A stretch of DNA of 64,000 nt from a bacterium. GTDB taxonomy: Bacteria > Hinthialibacterota > Hinthialibacteria > OLB16. The DNA is taken from positions 124,001 to 188,000 of the forward strand of contig JAJVIK010000006.1 of assembly GCA_022072055.1 (NCBI GenBank). Direction: 5' to 3'. Positions 43,709-51,519 of the stretch are shown here, in pieces (positions within the stretch are counted from its first letter, which is position 1; each line of letters opens with the position of its first letter). The notes beneath the pieces are model-generated. The model did no database searches. It had not been told where the DNA came from and saw only the letters and a list, made by a program, of their open reading frames with translations. A program made the translations under genes and the position numbers.

Positions 43709-45375
43709 GATGAGGGTGGCGATTTCATCCGGTAAGCGTGAAGGCGCTCCCCTTCCCATTCAAGGGTGGCCTCCGGAACCGTGTCAAAGGTGAGAAACAG
43801 GTAATCGGTCTCTTCCGGGGGCGCGGGACCATCGTGGATGTTGGGAAACCCGGTGAAGAACTTGACATAGCGCCTCAGGTAGTCCACGTGGGGAGTCCAT
43901 TGGGTGTAAATGGGAGTCTCCCGCCACCTTCCTGTCTCGACCTCCCGGCAGAAGGCATGGATGTCCGAAAAGCCCATCCTCTCATGGGACTCCCTTGGAG
44001 CCCCGATGCACACACCCCAGGCATGGCAGGCCACAACCAGACTCAGGATCAGCGGCAGGGCAACCGCGATGGCCCGATAACGGAGGCAGAGGTTGACCGC
44101 CACGAAGGATACCGAGGCGGTGAGGAGCGCGACTTGCCGGCCGGGCAGGGCATTCATCTGCATGTAGACATCCAGCGCCGGAGCATTTGAGAAGTAACCC
44201 CCGAGTTCGGCGAGCTGTTTCCAGAGCTTCGGCCACAGGAGGGGTTGCGCGAAGAGGATCGAAAGCGCCGCCGTGACGCGGACACACTGGGAGGCCGATA
44301 GTGTGCAGCCCAGCAGAGCCTTGGCCGCGAAGGGGATGAGAACCAGGTTGGAGTAGACCGCGTAGCGGAGCACCGGGCGCGCGCCTTCATCGGGAAGGAA
44401 GCGCGCCACAAACAGCGAGACAGCGATCAGCAGAAACCCGGAGCAGAGGGCGGTGAAACGCGCAAGAAGGTTATCGCTGTTGGGATCGCCGGATGGTTCA
44501 CCGGAGGCGGCTCCGTGTCCACGGTCTCGAAAGCACAGCCACAGACCGAGGATCCCAAGGGTGGGGAGGAGTAGGGCGCCCTCCATCCACAGCGCGGTGG
44601 CGTGGAGGAAGATCTGATAGAGGCCGCGAGGGACCAGTTGGAGGAGTGTGGGCGTGTTCTCCAGGTTGGGGAGATAAGTGAGCGCGTTCCCGCTCATCGA
44701 GATGTAGCCCAGCTTCCACCACACCAGTCCGGCCAGGATCGCACCGAGGATTCCGACCTGGAGAAGCCGCGCCCACGAGACGAGTTCCCTTGGTCGGGTA
44801 AGTCCGGCAAGCAGAAGGAGCGAAGGGACGGTGAACAGCCCTTGGGGCCTGGAGAGCAGCGCCAGTCCCGCGGCGACTCCCGCCGCGGCGACCTTCCACT
44901 TGGTGGGGGCGACCAATAGCTCCGCGAGCAGCCAGAAAAGCCACAGGAACACGGGAATCGCGACCGCCTCGCTCATCGTCCAGCTGGAATAGATCGAAGC
45001 CGGATAGACCGCGAACAGGGTTGCCGAAAGGAGGCCCACCCACGCCCCGCCCAAGGCTCTCCCCAGGAAGAAGAGTGGGAACAGGCCGGAGAAGTAATAG
45101 GCCGCGCTGAGGATCAATTGGGTGTAGACAATCGCCATGTAATCCGAGAAGAGGCCGCTCGGGAGGAGGGATAGCGGATAAAGCGGAGAGACCCGGAAGT
45201 GATTCTCAAGCCGGAAGGGGCTTTCCCTTAAGAGCCCCCAGAACAGCCCCTTGTAGAAGAAGGAATCCCAGGTCACCAGGTGCCAGTGTTCGTGCTGGAC
45301 CCAAGCCAGGAGGGCATAGACGAGGATGCACGCGGCATACAAGCCGAGGAGGAGCGCGAGGGCTCGGTTCTTCAT
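43705..45375 (-). CDS. GT39/ArnT-like membrane glycosyltransferase
   Basis: 556 residues from the ATG at 45375. About 10-12 transmembrane helices; an early periplasmic loop with DSFFYKGLFWGLLRESPF and NHFRVSPLYP, and STLFAVYPASIYSSWTMSEA, as in GT-C (GT39/ArnT/PMT) enzymes using polyprenyl-phosphate sugars. Acceptor unknown. Overlaps the barrel protein gene by ATGA. The next stretch is divergent towards the RHS region. Confidence 0.72.
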   Translation of the reverse strand: MKNRALALLLGLYAACILVYALLAWVQHEHWHLVTWDSFFYKGLFWGLLRESPFRLENHFRVSPLYPLSLLPSGLFSDYMAIVYTQLILSAAYYFSGLFPLFFLGRALGGAWVGLLSATLFAVYPASIYSSWTMSEAVAIPVFLWLFWLLAELLVAPTKWKVAAAGVAAGLALLSRPQGLFTVPSLLLLAGLTRPRELVSWARLLQVGILGAILAGLVWWKLGYISMSGNALTYLPNLENTPTLLQLVPRGLYQIFLHATALWMEGALLLPTLGILGLWLCFRDRGHGAASGEPSGDPNSDNLLARFTALCSGFLLIAVSLFVARFLPDEGARPVLRYAVYSNLVLIPFAAKALLGCTLSASQCVRVTAALSILFAQPLLWPKLWKQLAELGGYFSNAPALDVYMQMNALPGRQVALLTASVSFVAVNLCLRYRAIAVALPLILSLVVACHAWGVCIGAPRESHERMGFSDIHAFCREVETGRWRETPIYTQWTPHVDYLRRYVKFFTGFPNIHDGPAPPEETDYLFLTFDTVPEATLEWEGERLHAYRMKSPPSS

Positions 45376-45505
45376 GGGGCGCAAGGATGCGGGAATGAAA
45401 AGCGTGTTGGCAAGGGCAGGGGGGAGACAAGTCCACGCGCCGCTTCGAGCCATCCCCCTTGCACTGAGTCCCGCTCGCGCATTGGAACGGGGCGCACAAA
45501 CGACC

Positions 45506-45534
45506 TAGACCGGGGCATAGCGCCGGGCTATACT
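45506..45534 (+). promoter_or_regulatory. Candidate promoter reading into the RHS remnant
   Basis: TAGACC (45506-45511), 17-bp spacer, TATACT (45529-45534). It lies about 130 bp before the RHS-tip frame, so the cassette might be transcribed despite the truncation. Confidence 0.4.
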
Positions 45535-45596
45535 TATTCTGATTGGGGCCTCTCGCGCCGGTTCGAGGGAGGATCCACGCGCCAGCGGGGTGGGTC

Positions 45597-45669
45597 CGTC
45601 GTTCCCGTGCAAACGGGAATCCAGGGTTTCGGATCGGCCCAATGGATACGCGCCTTCGCGGGTATGACA
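45597..45669. repeat. REP/MITE-like palindromic repeat at the 5' edge of the RHS remnant
   Basis: One hairpin TTCCCGT-GCAA-ACGGGAA (45602-45619) is followed after about 28 bp by its partner half, GCGCCTTCGCGGGTATGAC (45650-45668). This resembles the widespread 'cgttcccg..cgggaatcca...tggattcccg..cgcgggaatgac' short intergenic repeat. It directly precedes the first recognisable RHS codons. Confidence 0.6.
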
Positions 45670-46671
45670 ATGCGCGTGGACGAACTCTATGACAGCACCG
45701 GCAACGGACTCACGGAAGACGACGCCTGGCGGAGGTTGGAGGTGAACACGCACGGGCCGGGGACCCTGGGGGCGCTGCTCGGCAAACGGGTGTACACCTA
45801 CGCCGAGCCGGATGATTCGACCCCCTCCGGGCAGAACGACTTCACCTACACCTACGACGCGGTGGGGAACGTGGTGGCGGTGTACAACGCGAACTCCACC
45901 AATCGCGGCAACGAACTGTATTACTTCAGTCAGGACGCATTCGGGAACGAACTCTCCAACGACGGCAACCTTCCCACCTGGCAACGGGTCAACCTCCTCG
46001 GCGGCTCGCAGTGGGCCATCGCCCGCACCGCAGGCATCGCGGAACACCAGACGGGGAAATGGATCGATCCGTTCACGGGGTTATATTATTTCCACGCTCG
46101 CTGGCTGGATGCGGGGGTGGGGAGGTTTGTGGGGCGGGATCCGGTGAGAGGATATGGCGGACATGTCTATTCCCTGGCCTATAGTAACCCTACAAGGAAC
46201 TCGGATCCGACTGGAATGTGTGTAGGATGCGCTAGCAGCGGGTTGGGTGGCGGATGGAGGCCGCCTGTCCCACCCATACCACCTCCACCCCCACCACCAC
46301 CCCCCCCTCCACCACCGTCTCGTGGCTGCGATAATCTCAAGTGGTCTGTATATGACAATCCACCTACGTTCCCATCCGATGCGTGTCGGCACAAGCAGCA
46401 TTGCTATGCCTGCTGTATGATTCGTTTTTGCACTTGTCCTATGTTTGGGACGATCGGCGGCTACTTTGCGCAGGTCTGGAGAGAGGGGGGGAATATGTTT
46501 CCCCCCTATGGATCGGACGCGGCAAATGACTATAGCGCTTGTTGGTACGGGATGTTTGGTGCGGAGGTTATTGCTCAGAATCGCTCACGTGGAAACGCAA
46601 ACAGTTTTTGCAGTGGGTTCTGTAGCACTGCCCCCCATCTCGATTCCGGTGATCAATGTACGGAACAATGA
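45664..46671 (+). CDS. RHS core C-terminal fragment with cysteine-rich toxin-like tip
   Basis: About 335 residues. RHS/YD-repeat material (FTYTYDAVGNVVAVYN, GSQWAIARTAGIAEHQ) leads to the conserved core end FTGLYYFHARWLDAGVGRFVGRDP, HVYSLAYSNPTRNSDPTG. The variable tip is 151 residues (46216-46671): a Pro linker with 13 consecutive prolines, then a domain with 13 cysteines and motifs ACRHKQHCYACC and NDYSACWYG. Tips of this class are toxins released by RHS proteins; the family of this tip is not recognised. 5' truncated: no long RHS body, no TcdB/VgrG linkage. ATG at 45664 is the first after the repeat; no ribosome site. Base composition drops at the tip. Confidence 0.7.
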   Translation: MTMRVDELYDSTGNGLTEDDAWRRLEVNTHGPGTLGALLGKRVYTYAEPDDSTPSGQNDFTYTYDAVGNVVAVYNANSTNRGNELYYFSQDAFGNELSNDGNLPTWQRVNLLGGSQWAIARTAGIAEHQTGKWIDPFTGLYYFHARWLDAGVGRFVGRDPVRGYGGHVYSLAYSNPTRNSDPTGMCVGCASSGLGGGWRPPVPPIPPPPPPPPPPPPPSRGCDNLKWSVYDNPPTFPSDACRHKQHCYACCMIRFCTCPMFGTIGGYFAQVWREGGNMFPPYGSDAANDYSACWYGMFGAEVIAQNRSRGNANSFCSGFCSTAPHLDSGDQCTEQ

Positions 46672-47678
46672 TCAAATATCAGCCACATTCAATCAGTGTT
46701 GGCCTGTGGTTACTTTTTGTCACCGCAGGATGCGAAGAAGGACATAACTTAGCATCTCGTTGCCTTGAAGAGCACAGCGACGTCGTGACAGCATTGTCCC
46801 TCCATCCGACTGAGGGGACCCTGGTTTCAAGTAGCTGGGACGGTAAGGTGTGTTTATGGAATCTGAGGAATTCAGCACTGCGAGTGGCTCTGAAAGGCCA
46901 TAAAGCGGAAACATATATCAATTGCGCCAAATTCGGCGTGACTGGGAGTTTATTTGCCACGGGTGGGGATGACGGAAATGTCCTTCTCTGGTCGTCAATG
47001 GATGCAAAGCAAGTTGCAACGCTCGATGCAGGAATACCATGGGCAGTGTCGTGCTTGGCTATGCATGAGGGGTCTGGGCTTCTGCTCGCGGGCTATGCAA
47101 ATGGGACAGTTGTAATTTGGAATATTGAAACCCTTGCTGAGCAGGCTAGAGTGTCATTTCATTCCGATGACGTTACAGCCATAACATTCTCTTCAGACGG
47201 TACGAGTGGAATCTCTGGAGGCGATGATGGGTGTTTGGTATGTTGGAATCTCCGATCACGCGACATTATAGCCCGTACAGAATTGGCAGGCCCAATTACC
47301 GATATTGTCTTGATACCGGATGTGACTACATGTCTGGTGACTGCGTACGCTGGTAATGTTTACATTTTGGATCCGTCATCCACCGATGGTTCGCCACCAT
47401 TGGCAAAGCTAGACGCAACGAGCGTACATTGTGACGTCGCGAAAGGTGGTAGCATGGCTCTCCTGGGGTTAAACCAGAGTGGTCTTATTCATACCAAAGG
47501 GACTGTGCTCCTTTTTGACCTACGCAACAGGTCCATCTTGCGAACGCTTGGAACGGTGCCTGGAGGTGTTAGAGACGTTGCCATTTCCGCTGACGCCTCC
47601 CTGGCGTTTGCTGCGGGTGGAGACTTTGTGGCAGGCGACTATCGTGTACGAGAATGGGTTCTGAAGAACCACGAGTGA
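46668..47678 (+). CDS. Lipoprotein WD40 beta-propeller, candidate immunity protein
   Basis: 336 residues from the ATG at 46668, which overlaps the RHS-tip stop (ATGA). A short signal ends in VTAGC22, a lipobox, so the mature protein is likely lipid-anchored in an outer or inner membrane. The rest is a seven-bladed WD40 propeller: blades such as HSDVVTALSLHPTEGTLVSSS, WDGKVCLWNLRN, GDDGNVLLWSS, ANGTVVIWNIE and GDDGCLVCWNLR. Base composition and codon use are visibly more AT-rich than all neighbours. Its position directly after a toxin-like tip is where immunity genes sit in polymorphic toxin loci; the assignment as immunity is an inference from position. Confidence 0.75.
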   Translation: MIKYQPHSISVGLWLLFVTAGCEEGHNLASRCLEEHSDVVTALSLHPTEGTLVSSSWDGKVCLWNLRNSALRVALKGHKAETYINCAKFGVTGSLFATGGDDGNVLLWSSMDAKQVATLDAGIPWAVSCLAMHEGSGLLLAGYANGTVVIWNIETLAEQARVSFHSDDVTAITFSSDGTSGISGGDDGCLVCWNLRSRDIIARTELAGPITDIVLIPDVTTCLVTAYAGNVYILDPSSTDGSPPLAKLDATSVHCDVAKGGSMALLGLNQSGLIHTKGTVLLFDLRNRSILRTLGTVPGGVRDVAISADASLAFAAGGDFVAGDYRVREWVLKNHE

Positions 47679-47709
47679 ACTTCAAATGAAGCCACGTATA
47701 GTGCGAACG

Positions 47710-48060
47710 AAGAATACGGTCGGAAACCGCACCTCCATGCAGACGGTCAACAAGAACGGGACGATCACCGAGGACCTCACCTGGACCTTGGAGTACAACG
47801 GCCTGAACCAACTCGACCGGCGCTTCAGCGGGGCCTCCTGGACCGGGGCCAACGGCGACACGCGGATCGACTACGCCTACGACACCAACGGCAACCTCAC
47901 CCAGGCGCTCAAGGAGACCAAGGTGGGCGGGGTCTGGAGCCAGGCGGAGAAGTGGGACTACACTTGGAATGTGCGGGACCAGCTCATCCGCGCGGTGAAG
48001 TACACGACCGGAGCGAACAATGTCGGGTCAGTCGAGTACGAGTACTGCCTGTCCTGCGAC
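47710..48060 (+). pseudogene. RHS core fragment, truncated at both ends
   Basis: About 117 codons of RHS/YD-repeat sequence: VGNRTSMQTVNKNGTITEDL, NGLNQLDRRFSGAS, IDYAYDTNGNLTQALKE and WDYTWNVRDQLIRAVKYTTGA. It has GC-rich base composition again, no core end and no start, and stops at a palindromic repeat near 48072. It appears to be the stretch that normally precedes the core end, left behind by rearrangement. Confidence 0.75.
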
Positions 48061-48418
48061 GGGGCGCTGTCGCCCTCACCCCCCGCCCTCTCCCGCGTGC
48101 GAGAGAGGGGGCCTACTGCTGGGCCGAGAATCCTCTCTCGGCCCATAGGAGCCGGGGCGGATTCCCATTCCCATACCGCCCGGCGCGAGAAAGGATTCAC
48201 GCGCCAGCGGGGGTTCTCGGTGTCCGCCAGTATGAGTCAACGTTCCCTCCACCCACCCCACCCCAGCCCCCCTTCGGTGTCCTTTTTATGAGTCCATTCG
48301 ACCCTCAGTCTGCGGCGGACTCCAAGCCTTGTTTCCCGCCGCCGAGCTGCGAAAATCCCCCTTGAGTCTCACGACCGAGTCGCCTTTCGCGGCCTCGGTC
48401 CAAGGAAAGTCCCTGTTC
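48061..48418. other. Repeat-rich gap between RHS fragment and ParB-like gene
   Basis: 358 bp without a supported gene. It contains the palindromic repeats at 48071-48144, and a string CACGCGCCAGCGGG near 48200 that also occurs near 45577-45590 at the left border of the RHS locus. The last 90 bp hold the ribosome site AGGAAAG of the next gene. Confidence 0.55.
48071..48144. repeat. Palindromic repeats at the 3' edge of the RHS fragment
   Basis: CCCTCTC (48086-48092) with GAGAGGG (48103-48109), embedded in the common intergenic form CCTCACCCC..CCCTCTCCC, followed by a perfect 9-bp hairpin GGGCCGAGA-N6-TCTCGGCCC (48121-48144). The first RHS frame is cut by this element. Confidence 0.65.
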
Positions 48419-49258
48419 ATGAAGATTTTAAGTCAGTTTGGACGCGGGCTGCGCCAGGCGGTCCGCTGGGTGTTTCGGGAAAAACCCGCCAATCAGCTCC
48501 TCCCCTTCGAGGAAGTGCGCAGATCCCTTGAGGCGGTCCAGGAACGCCGCCTCGGGTACCGGGTGGTGCCCCTCGACCGGATCATCGGAAGCGTGGGGCG
48601 GTACAAGGATTTCAACGCCGAGTTCCATGTGGAGGAGCACCTCGACCGCGGACGGCTCTCGAAGGTCAAGGACCTCATGCAGCGCGAGGAGCCGCTGCCG
48701 CCGGTCAAGCTCTACAAGATCGGCGACGCCTATTTCGTGCTGGACGGCAACCACCGGATCGCGGCCGCCAAGGAACTCGACAAGGAGTTTGTGGACGCCG
48801 AGGTGACCGAATGCGTGGTTCCGATCCCCTTCCAGGTCGGGGATGAGGAGCCCAAGGACGCGATCCTCGACGCCGAGTACCGTCTGTTTCTCCAGAAGAC
48901 CCGCCTCGACCGGCTCCGCCCCAGGCACCCGGCGATCCGCTTCTCCACCCATGGCCGCTACGCGGTCCTGCTTCGTCACATCGAGGAGCACCGTTACTTC
49001 CAGGGAATCGAGCGCAAGCGCGCGGTGTCGATGGATGAGGCGGTGATCTCGTGGTACGACACGATCTGGACCCCGATGGTGCTGCTGATCGAGAAACACG
49101 GAATCCTCGAGCGCTTTCCGGGTCGCACCGACGGGGACCTGTACATCTTCGTGATGAACCACCGCTGGATGCTCAGCCAAGAGGCGGGGAGGGATGTCGG
49201 GCCGGAGGAGGCGGTGCTCCATTTTCTGGTGGAGGGACCCTGCCCGGCGGGGGTGTGA
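48419..49258 (+). CDS. ParB/Srx-fold domain protein
   Basis: 279 residues. The central region has the ParB N-terminal/sulfiredoxin fold: GYRVVPLDRIIGSVGRYKDF, then VKLYKIGDAYFVLDGNHRIAAAKEL with the typical DGNHRI, plus VDAEVTECVVPIP. It lacks a ParB DNA-binding helix-turn-helix. The C-terminal part (MDEAVISWYDTIWTPMVLLIEKHG) resembles a DUF4032-like region. It may be a nucleic-acid or nucleotide-binding protein; biochemical role unknown. ATG at 48419 follows AGGAAAG. The PIN toxin gene starts 14 bp downstream, so they may be co-transcribed. Confidence 0.72.
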   Translation: MKILSQFGRGLRQAVRWVFREKPANQLLPFEEVRRSLEAVQERRLGYRVVPLDRIIGSVGRYKDFNAEFHVEEHLDRGRLSKVKDLMQREEPLPPVKLYKIGDAYFVLDGNHRIAAAKELDKEFVDAEVTECVVPIPFQVGDEEPKDAILDAEYRLFLQKTRLDRLRPRHPAIRFSTHGRYAVLLRHIEEHRYFQGIERKRAVSMDEAVISWYDTIWTPMVLLIEKHGILERFPGRTDGDLYIFVMNHRWMLSQEAGRDVGPEEAVLHFLVEGPCPAGV

Positions 49259-49272
49259 TGGAGTGACCGGTC

Positions 49273-49719
49273 ATGAGGAAACTCAGGGTCTATGTGGACA
49301 CTTCAGTGATGGGAGGATGCTTCGACCCGGAATTCTCCGCGGCGAGCAAAGCGCTCATGGAGATGATACGGACCGGAGAGGTTGTTTTGATTGCTTCCGA
49401 CCTTCTCGCGATTGAATTGTCCGGCGCCCCCCCTAACATTCGCGATCTGGTCGCGGGTCTGCCGAAGGCAAATGTGGAAACGGTCTCCATGAACGAAGAG
49501 ACGGAGCGGCTGCGCGATGCTTACCTCCGCTCCGGGGTCGTCGGCCAGGCCTCCGCGAGCGATGCCCACCACATTGCCATTGCGACCGTCCACCACGCTG
49601 ACATGATCGTAAGCTGGAATTTCAAGCATATTGTTCACCACGACAGAATTCGCGGTTATAATGCGGTGAACCTCATGGAGAACTACCCCCAATCGCCATC
49701 CATTCGCCCCCGGAGGTGA
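49273..49719 (+). CDS. PIN-domain toxin (VapC-like ribonuclease)
   Basis: 148 residues. The PIN fold has acidic residues D9 (YVDTSV), E48 (LAIELSG), D97 (SASDAHHIAIA) and D110, with the family-typical NFKHIVHHDRIRGYNAVNL. VapC-type PIN proteins are metal-dependent ribonucleases inhibited by a cognate antitoxin. GGAG lies 11 bp before the ATG. The partner is the small gene 6 bp downstream; this toxin-first order is opposite to classic vapBC. Confidence 0.82.
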   Translation: MRKLRVYVDTSVMGGCFDPEFSAASKALMEMIRTGEVVLIASDLLAIELSGAPPNIRDLVAGLPKANVETVSMNEETERLRDAYLRSGVVGQASASDAHHIAIATVHHADMIVSWNFKHIVHHDRIRGYNAVNLMENYPQSPSIRPRR

Positions 49720-49725
49720 TATGAA

Positions 49726-49914
49726 ATGCCGGAAAAAGCCTTCGACTGTGTGAAGCTCAAGAGTCAGTTACAGCTCCATCTGGCGGATGAGTGGGCCGGT
49801 CTGACCGACGCGGAAATCCGTCAAAGGGTTTCAGATCACTTGGCGCGCTCCGAGGATCCGGTTTCACGCTGGTGGCGAGAGGCATTAAGGAAGGAGTCCG
49901 CCTCCGTTTCCTGA
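49726..49914 (+). CDS. Small antitoxin-like partner of the PIN toxin
   Basis: 62 residues beginning MPEKAFDCVKLKSQ, then a helical charged stretch (ADEWAGLTDAEIRQRVSDHLA) and a basic end. The F/L-DCV-x-K start matches small proteins often found beside this PIN family. A perfect GGAGGTGAT lies 5 bp before the ATG. It would bind and block the PIN protein; antitoxin role is inferred from context. Confidence 0.65.
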   Translation: MPEKAFDCVKLKSQLQLHLADEWAGLTDAEIRQRVSDHLARSEDPVSRWWREALRKESASVS

Positions 49915-49955
49915 CAGGAGGAAGCAGAGCGGCGGAGTGCTCCCCTCATCCCGCT

Positions 49956-51308
49956 TCACACCACCCTGTTCAACAGCGCATCGACCGCCAGACCGCGCGT
50001 TCCATCCGTCCGGGAAAACGCCCCAAGCTGCGCGATCCGGTTGCCGCCCTGGGCGCGCTCCGAGACATCGCGGAAGAGCAGGTCGATCGACTGGATTCCG
50101 ACATCGAGCAGCGTGGAAAGCGGCGCGCCCGCGCCGGTGAAGACCCGCAACAGATCGAAGACCGTGTCCTTGGGATCGATCACTCCATCCCCGTTGGAAT
50201 CGAACTTGGCGAGCTCCAAAAAGCCGTTCGCGGCTCCGTTCTGATCCCCGAAGAGCTCGCTCCCGCTGTCGATCGCGCCGTTTCGGTTCCGGTCCAAGGC
50301 CAGGAAGGCATCGCCCCCCGTGACTGTCGCGGTCCGTTCGGCGGCTCCATCGGCATCCAGGTCGAACAGGATCCCCTCCAGGGCGCTGGTGAGCTCGATT
50401 CCATCTCCATCCAGGTCCAGGACAATCGGGTCGCTGGCCTGGCCGGAGGAAAACTCGACCGTGGTGGACTCGAAGGAAACCTCAAACGAGGCGGAGACCT
50501 GGGTGGTCTTGAGCGAGAATGATTGCGGGCCCCCGGTGCTCTGGCCCTCAAGTGGCGGCGGGGCCTCCGCGCTCTCGACCGGCGCGGCGGTTTCCGCGGT
50601 CGTTCCAAAGCCCTTCAGGAATTTCTCGAGGTTCGCGATAAACTCCTTGAAGCGTTCATCATCTCCAAACAGGGTTTCGAGCAGGGTGACAAAACCGCCG
50701 AGAGTTCCATCCCCCGCCAGAGCATCCAGGTCGAGGCCCTCGAGCCCACTAAGGCCCCCCTCGCCGGCATTCAACGAAAGACTGGCGGCGCTGAAAGACA
50801 GATCGATGCTGATCGAGGCGCGGATACGTTCCGCCCGGAAACGATCCACCACCTGCCGCGCGGTCGCGCCCAGGTCCGCCACCGGGTTCCCGGCGCGCGC
50901 GCGCCCGGTCTCGATCAAGGCCTGCTCGAACTCAGCCGACACGCGCACGGAAAGATTCAGGTTGGTCAACGAGCCGAGGAGATTTGTCCCCTCCTCCCCG
51001 GAAGTGGCCTCCAGGGTTGCTTGGCTGAAAGAAAGATCGAAGGAAGCCGCCAAGGAGGTCCTGGAGAATTGATAGGTCCCATCCGGAGCGAGCTCGAATC
51101 CACCCTGCCCGGCGGGGACTGTCGCAGTGTTCGCCTTTCCAATATCCAACAGATCTTGAATGGCGCTCGGAGTAGTCGGGGAGGCGGGTTGGCCTTTTCG
51201 GCCATCCCGGATGGCGTCGCTATCGTTCCGGAAGAAATCGTTCAGAAACGGGCGTAGGGAACCTCCCAAAGGAAGGGATACTGTGGGCACCGAAAGTCCT
51301 TGAGCCAT
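49956..51308 (-). CDS. Calcium-binding-repeat protein, putative secreted hemolysin-type
   Basis: 450 residues from the ATG at 51308. Two parts: an N-terminal half with three copies of an SF-type strand motif (AASFDLSFSQATLEATSG, ISIDLSFSAASLSLNAG, SASFEVSFESTTVEFSSG) and a C-terminal half with the DPIVLDLDGDGIELTS, FDLDADGAAERTATV, LDRNRNGAIDSGSELFGD and FDSNGDGVIDPKDTVFDLL pattern found in hemolysin-type calcium-binding and adhesin-like proteins (DxDxDG loops). No signal peptide, so a non-Sec route such as type I secretion, or cytoplasmic location, is possible. Weak ribosome site, but a very good promoter lies upstream. Confidence 0.75.
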   Translation of the reverse strand: MAQGLSVPTVSLPLGGSLRPFLNDFFRNDSDAIRDGRKGQPASPTTPSAIQDLLDIGKANTATVPAGQGGFELAPDGTYQFSRTSLAASFDLSFSQATLEATSGEEGTNLLGSLTNLNLSVRVSAEFEQALIETGRARAGNPVADLGATARQVVDRFRAERIRASISIDLSFSAASLSLNAGEGGLSGLEGLDLDALAGDGTLGGFVTLLETLFGDDERFKEFIANLEKFLKGFGTTAETAAPVESAEAPPPLEGQSTGGPQSFSLKTTQVSASFEVSFESTTVEFSSGQASDPIVLDLDGDGIELTSALEGILFDLDADGAAERTATVTGGDAFLALDRNRNGAIDSGSELFGDQNGAANGFLELAKFDSNGDGVIDPKDTVFDLLRVFTGAGAPLSTLLDVGIQSIDLLFRDVSERAQGGNRIAQLGAFSRTDGTRGLAVDALLNRVV

Positions 51309-51435
51309 CCTTGGCCACCGACCTTTCCGCGAACCTTGTCGGAGGGGGCCCTGCATCCGTGCCGGGACACCACCTCCCGTTCGGAGATTCCCTGGCCTCA
51401 TGGAGAAACCGGGGAATCCACGTTATGTCGGTGCG

Positions 51436-51464
51436 AGAATAGACAAGAACAAGTTGAATGTCAA
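51436..51464 (-). promoter_or_regulatory. Strong sigma70-type promoter
   Basis: Minus strand TTGACA (51459-51464, perfect consensus), 17-bp spacer, TATTCT (51436-51441). It sits in an AT-rich gap before the calcium-binding gene, giving a leader of about 120 nt. It is the best promoter match in the window. Confidence 0.7.
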
Positions 51465-51519
51465 GACTATAAATTAACACTCGAAAAAGATTTTTGCATG
51501 ATTCTGTCTCCCTTTATCC

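Noticed and set aside
45280-45663. In-frame N-terminal extension of the RHS-tip frame to 45280
   Set aside because: It crosses the start of the divergent transferase gene and the palindromic repeat; no RHS-like residues before about 45671.
48329-48418. Upstream extension of the ParB-like protein
   Set aside because: Ribosome site AGGAAAG matches ATG 48419; the extension is low-information and lies in the repeat-rich gap.
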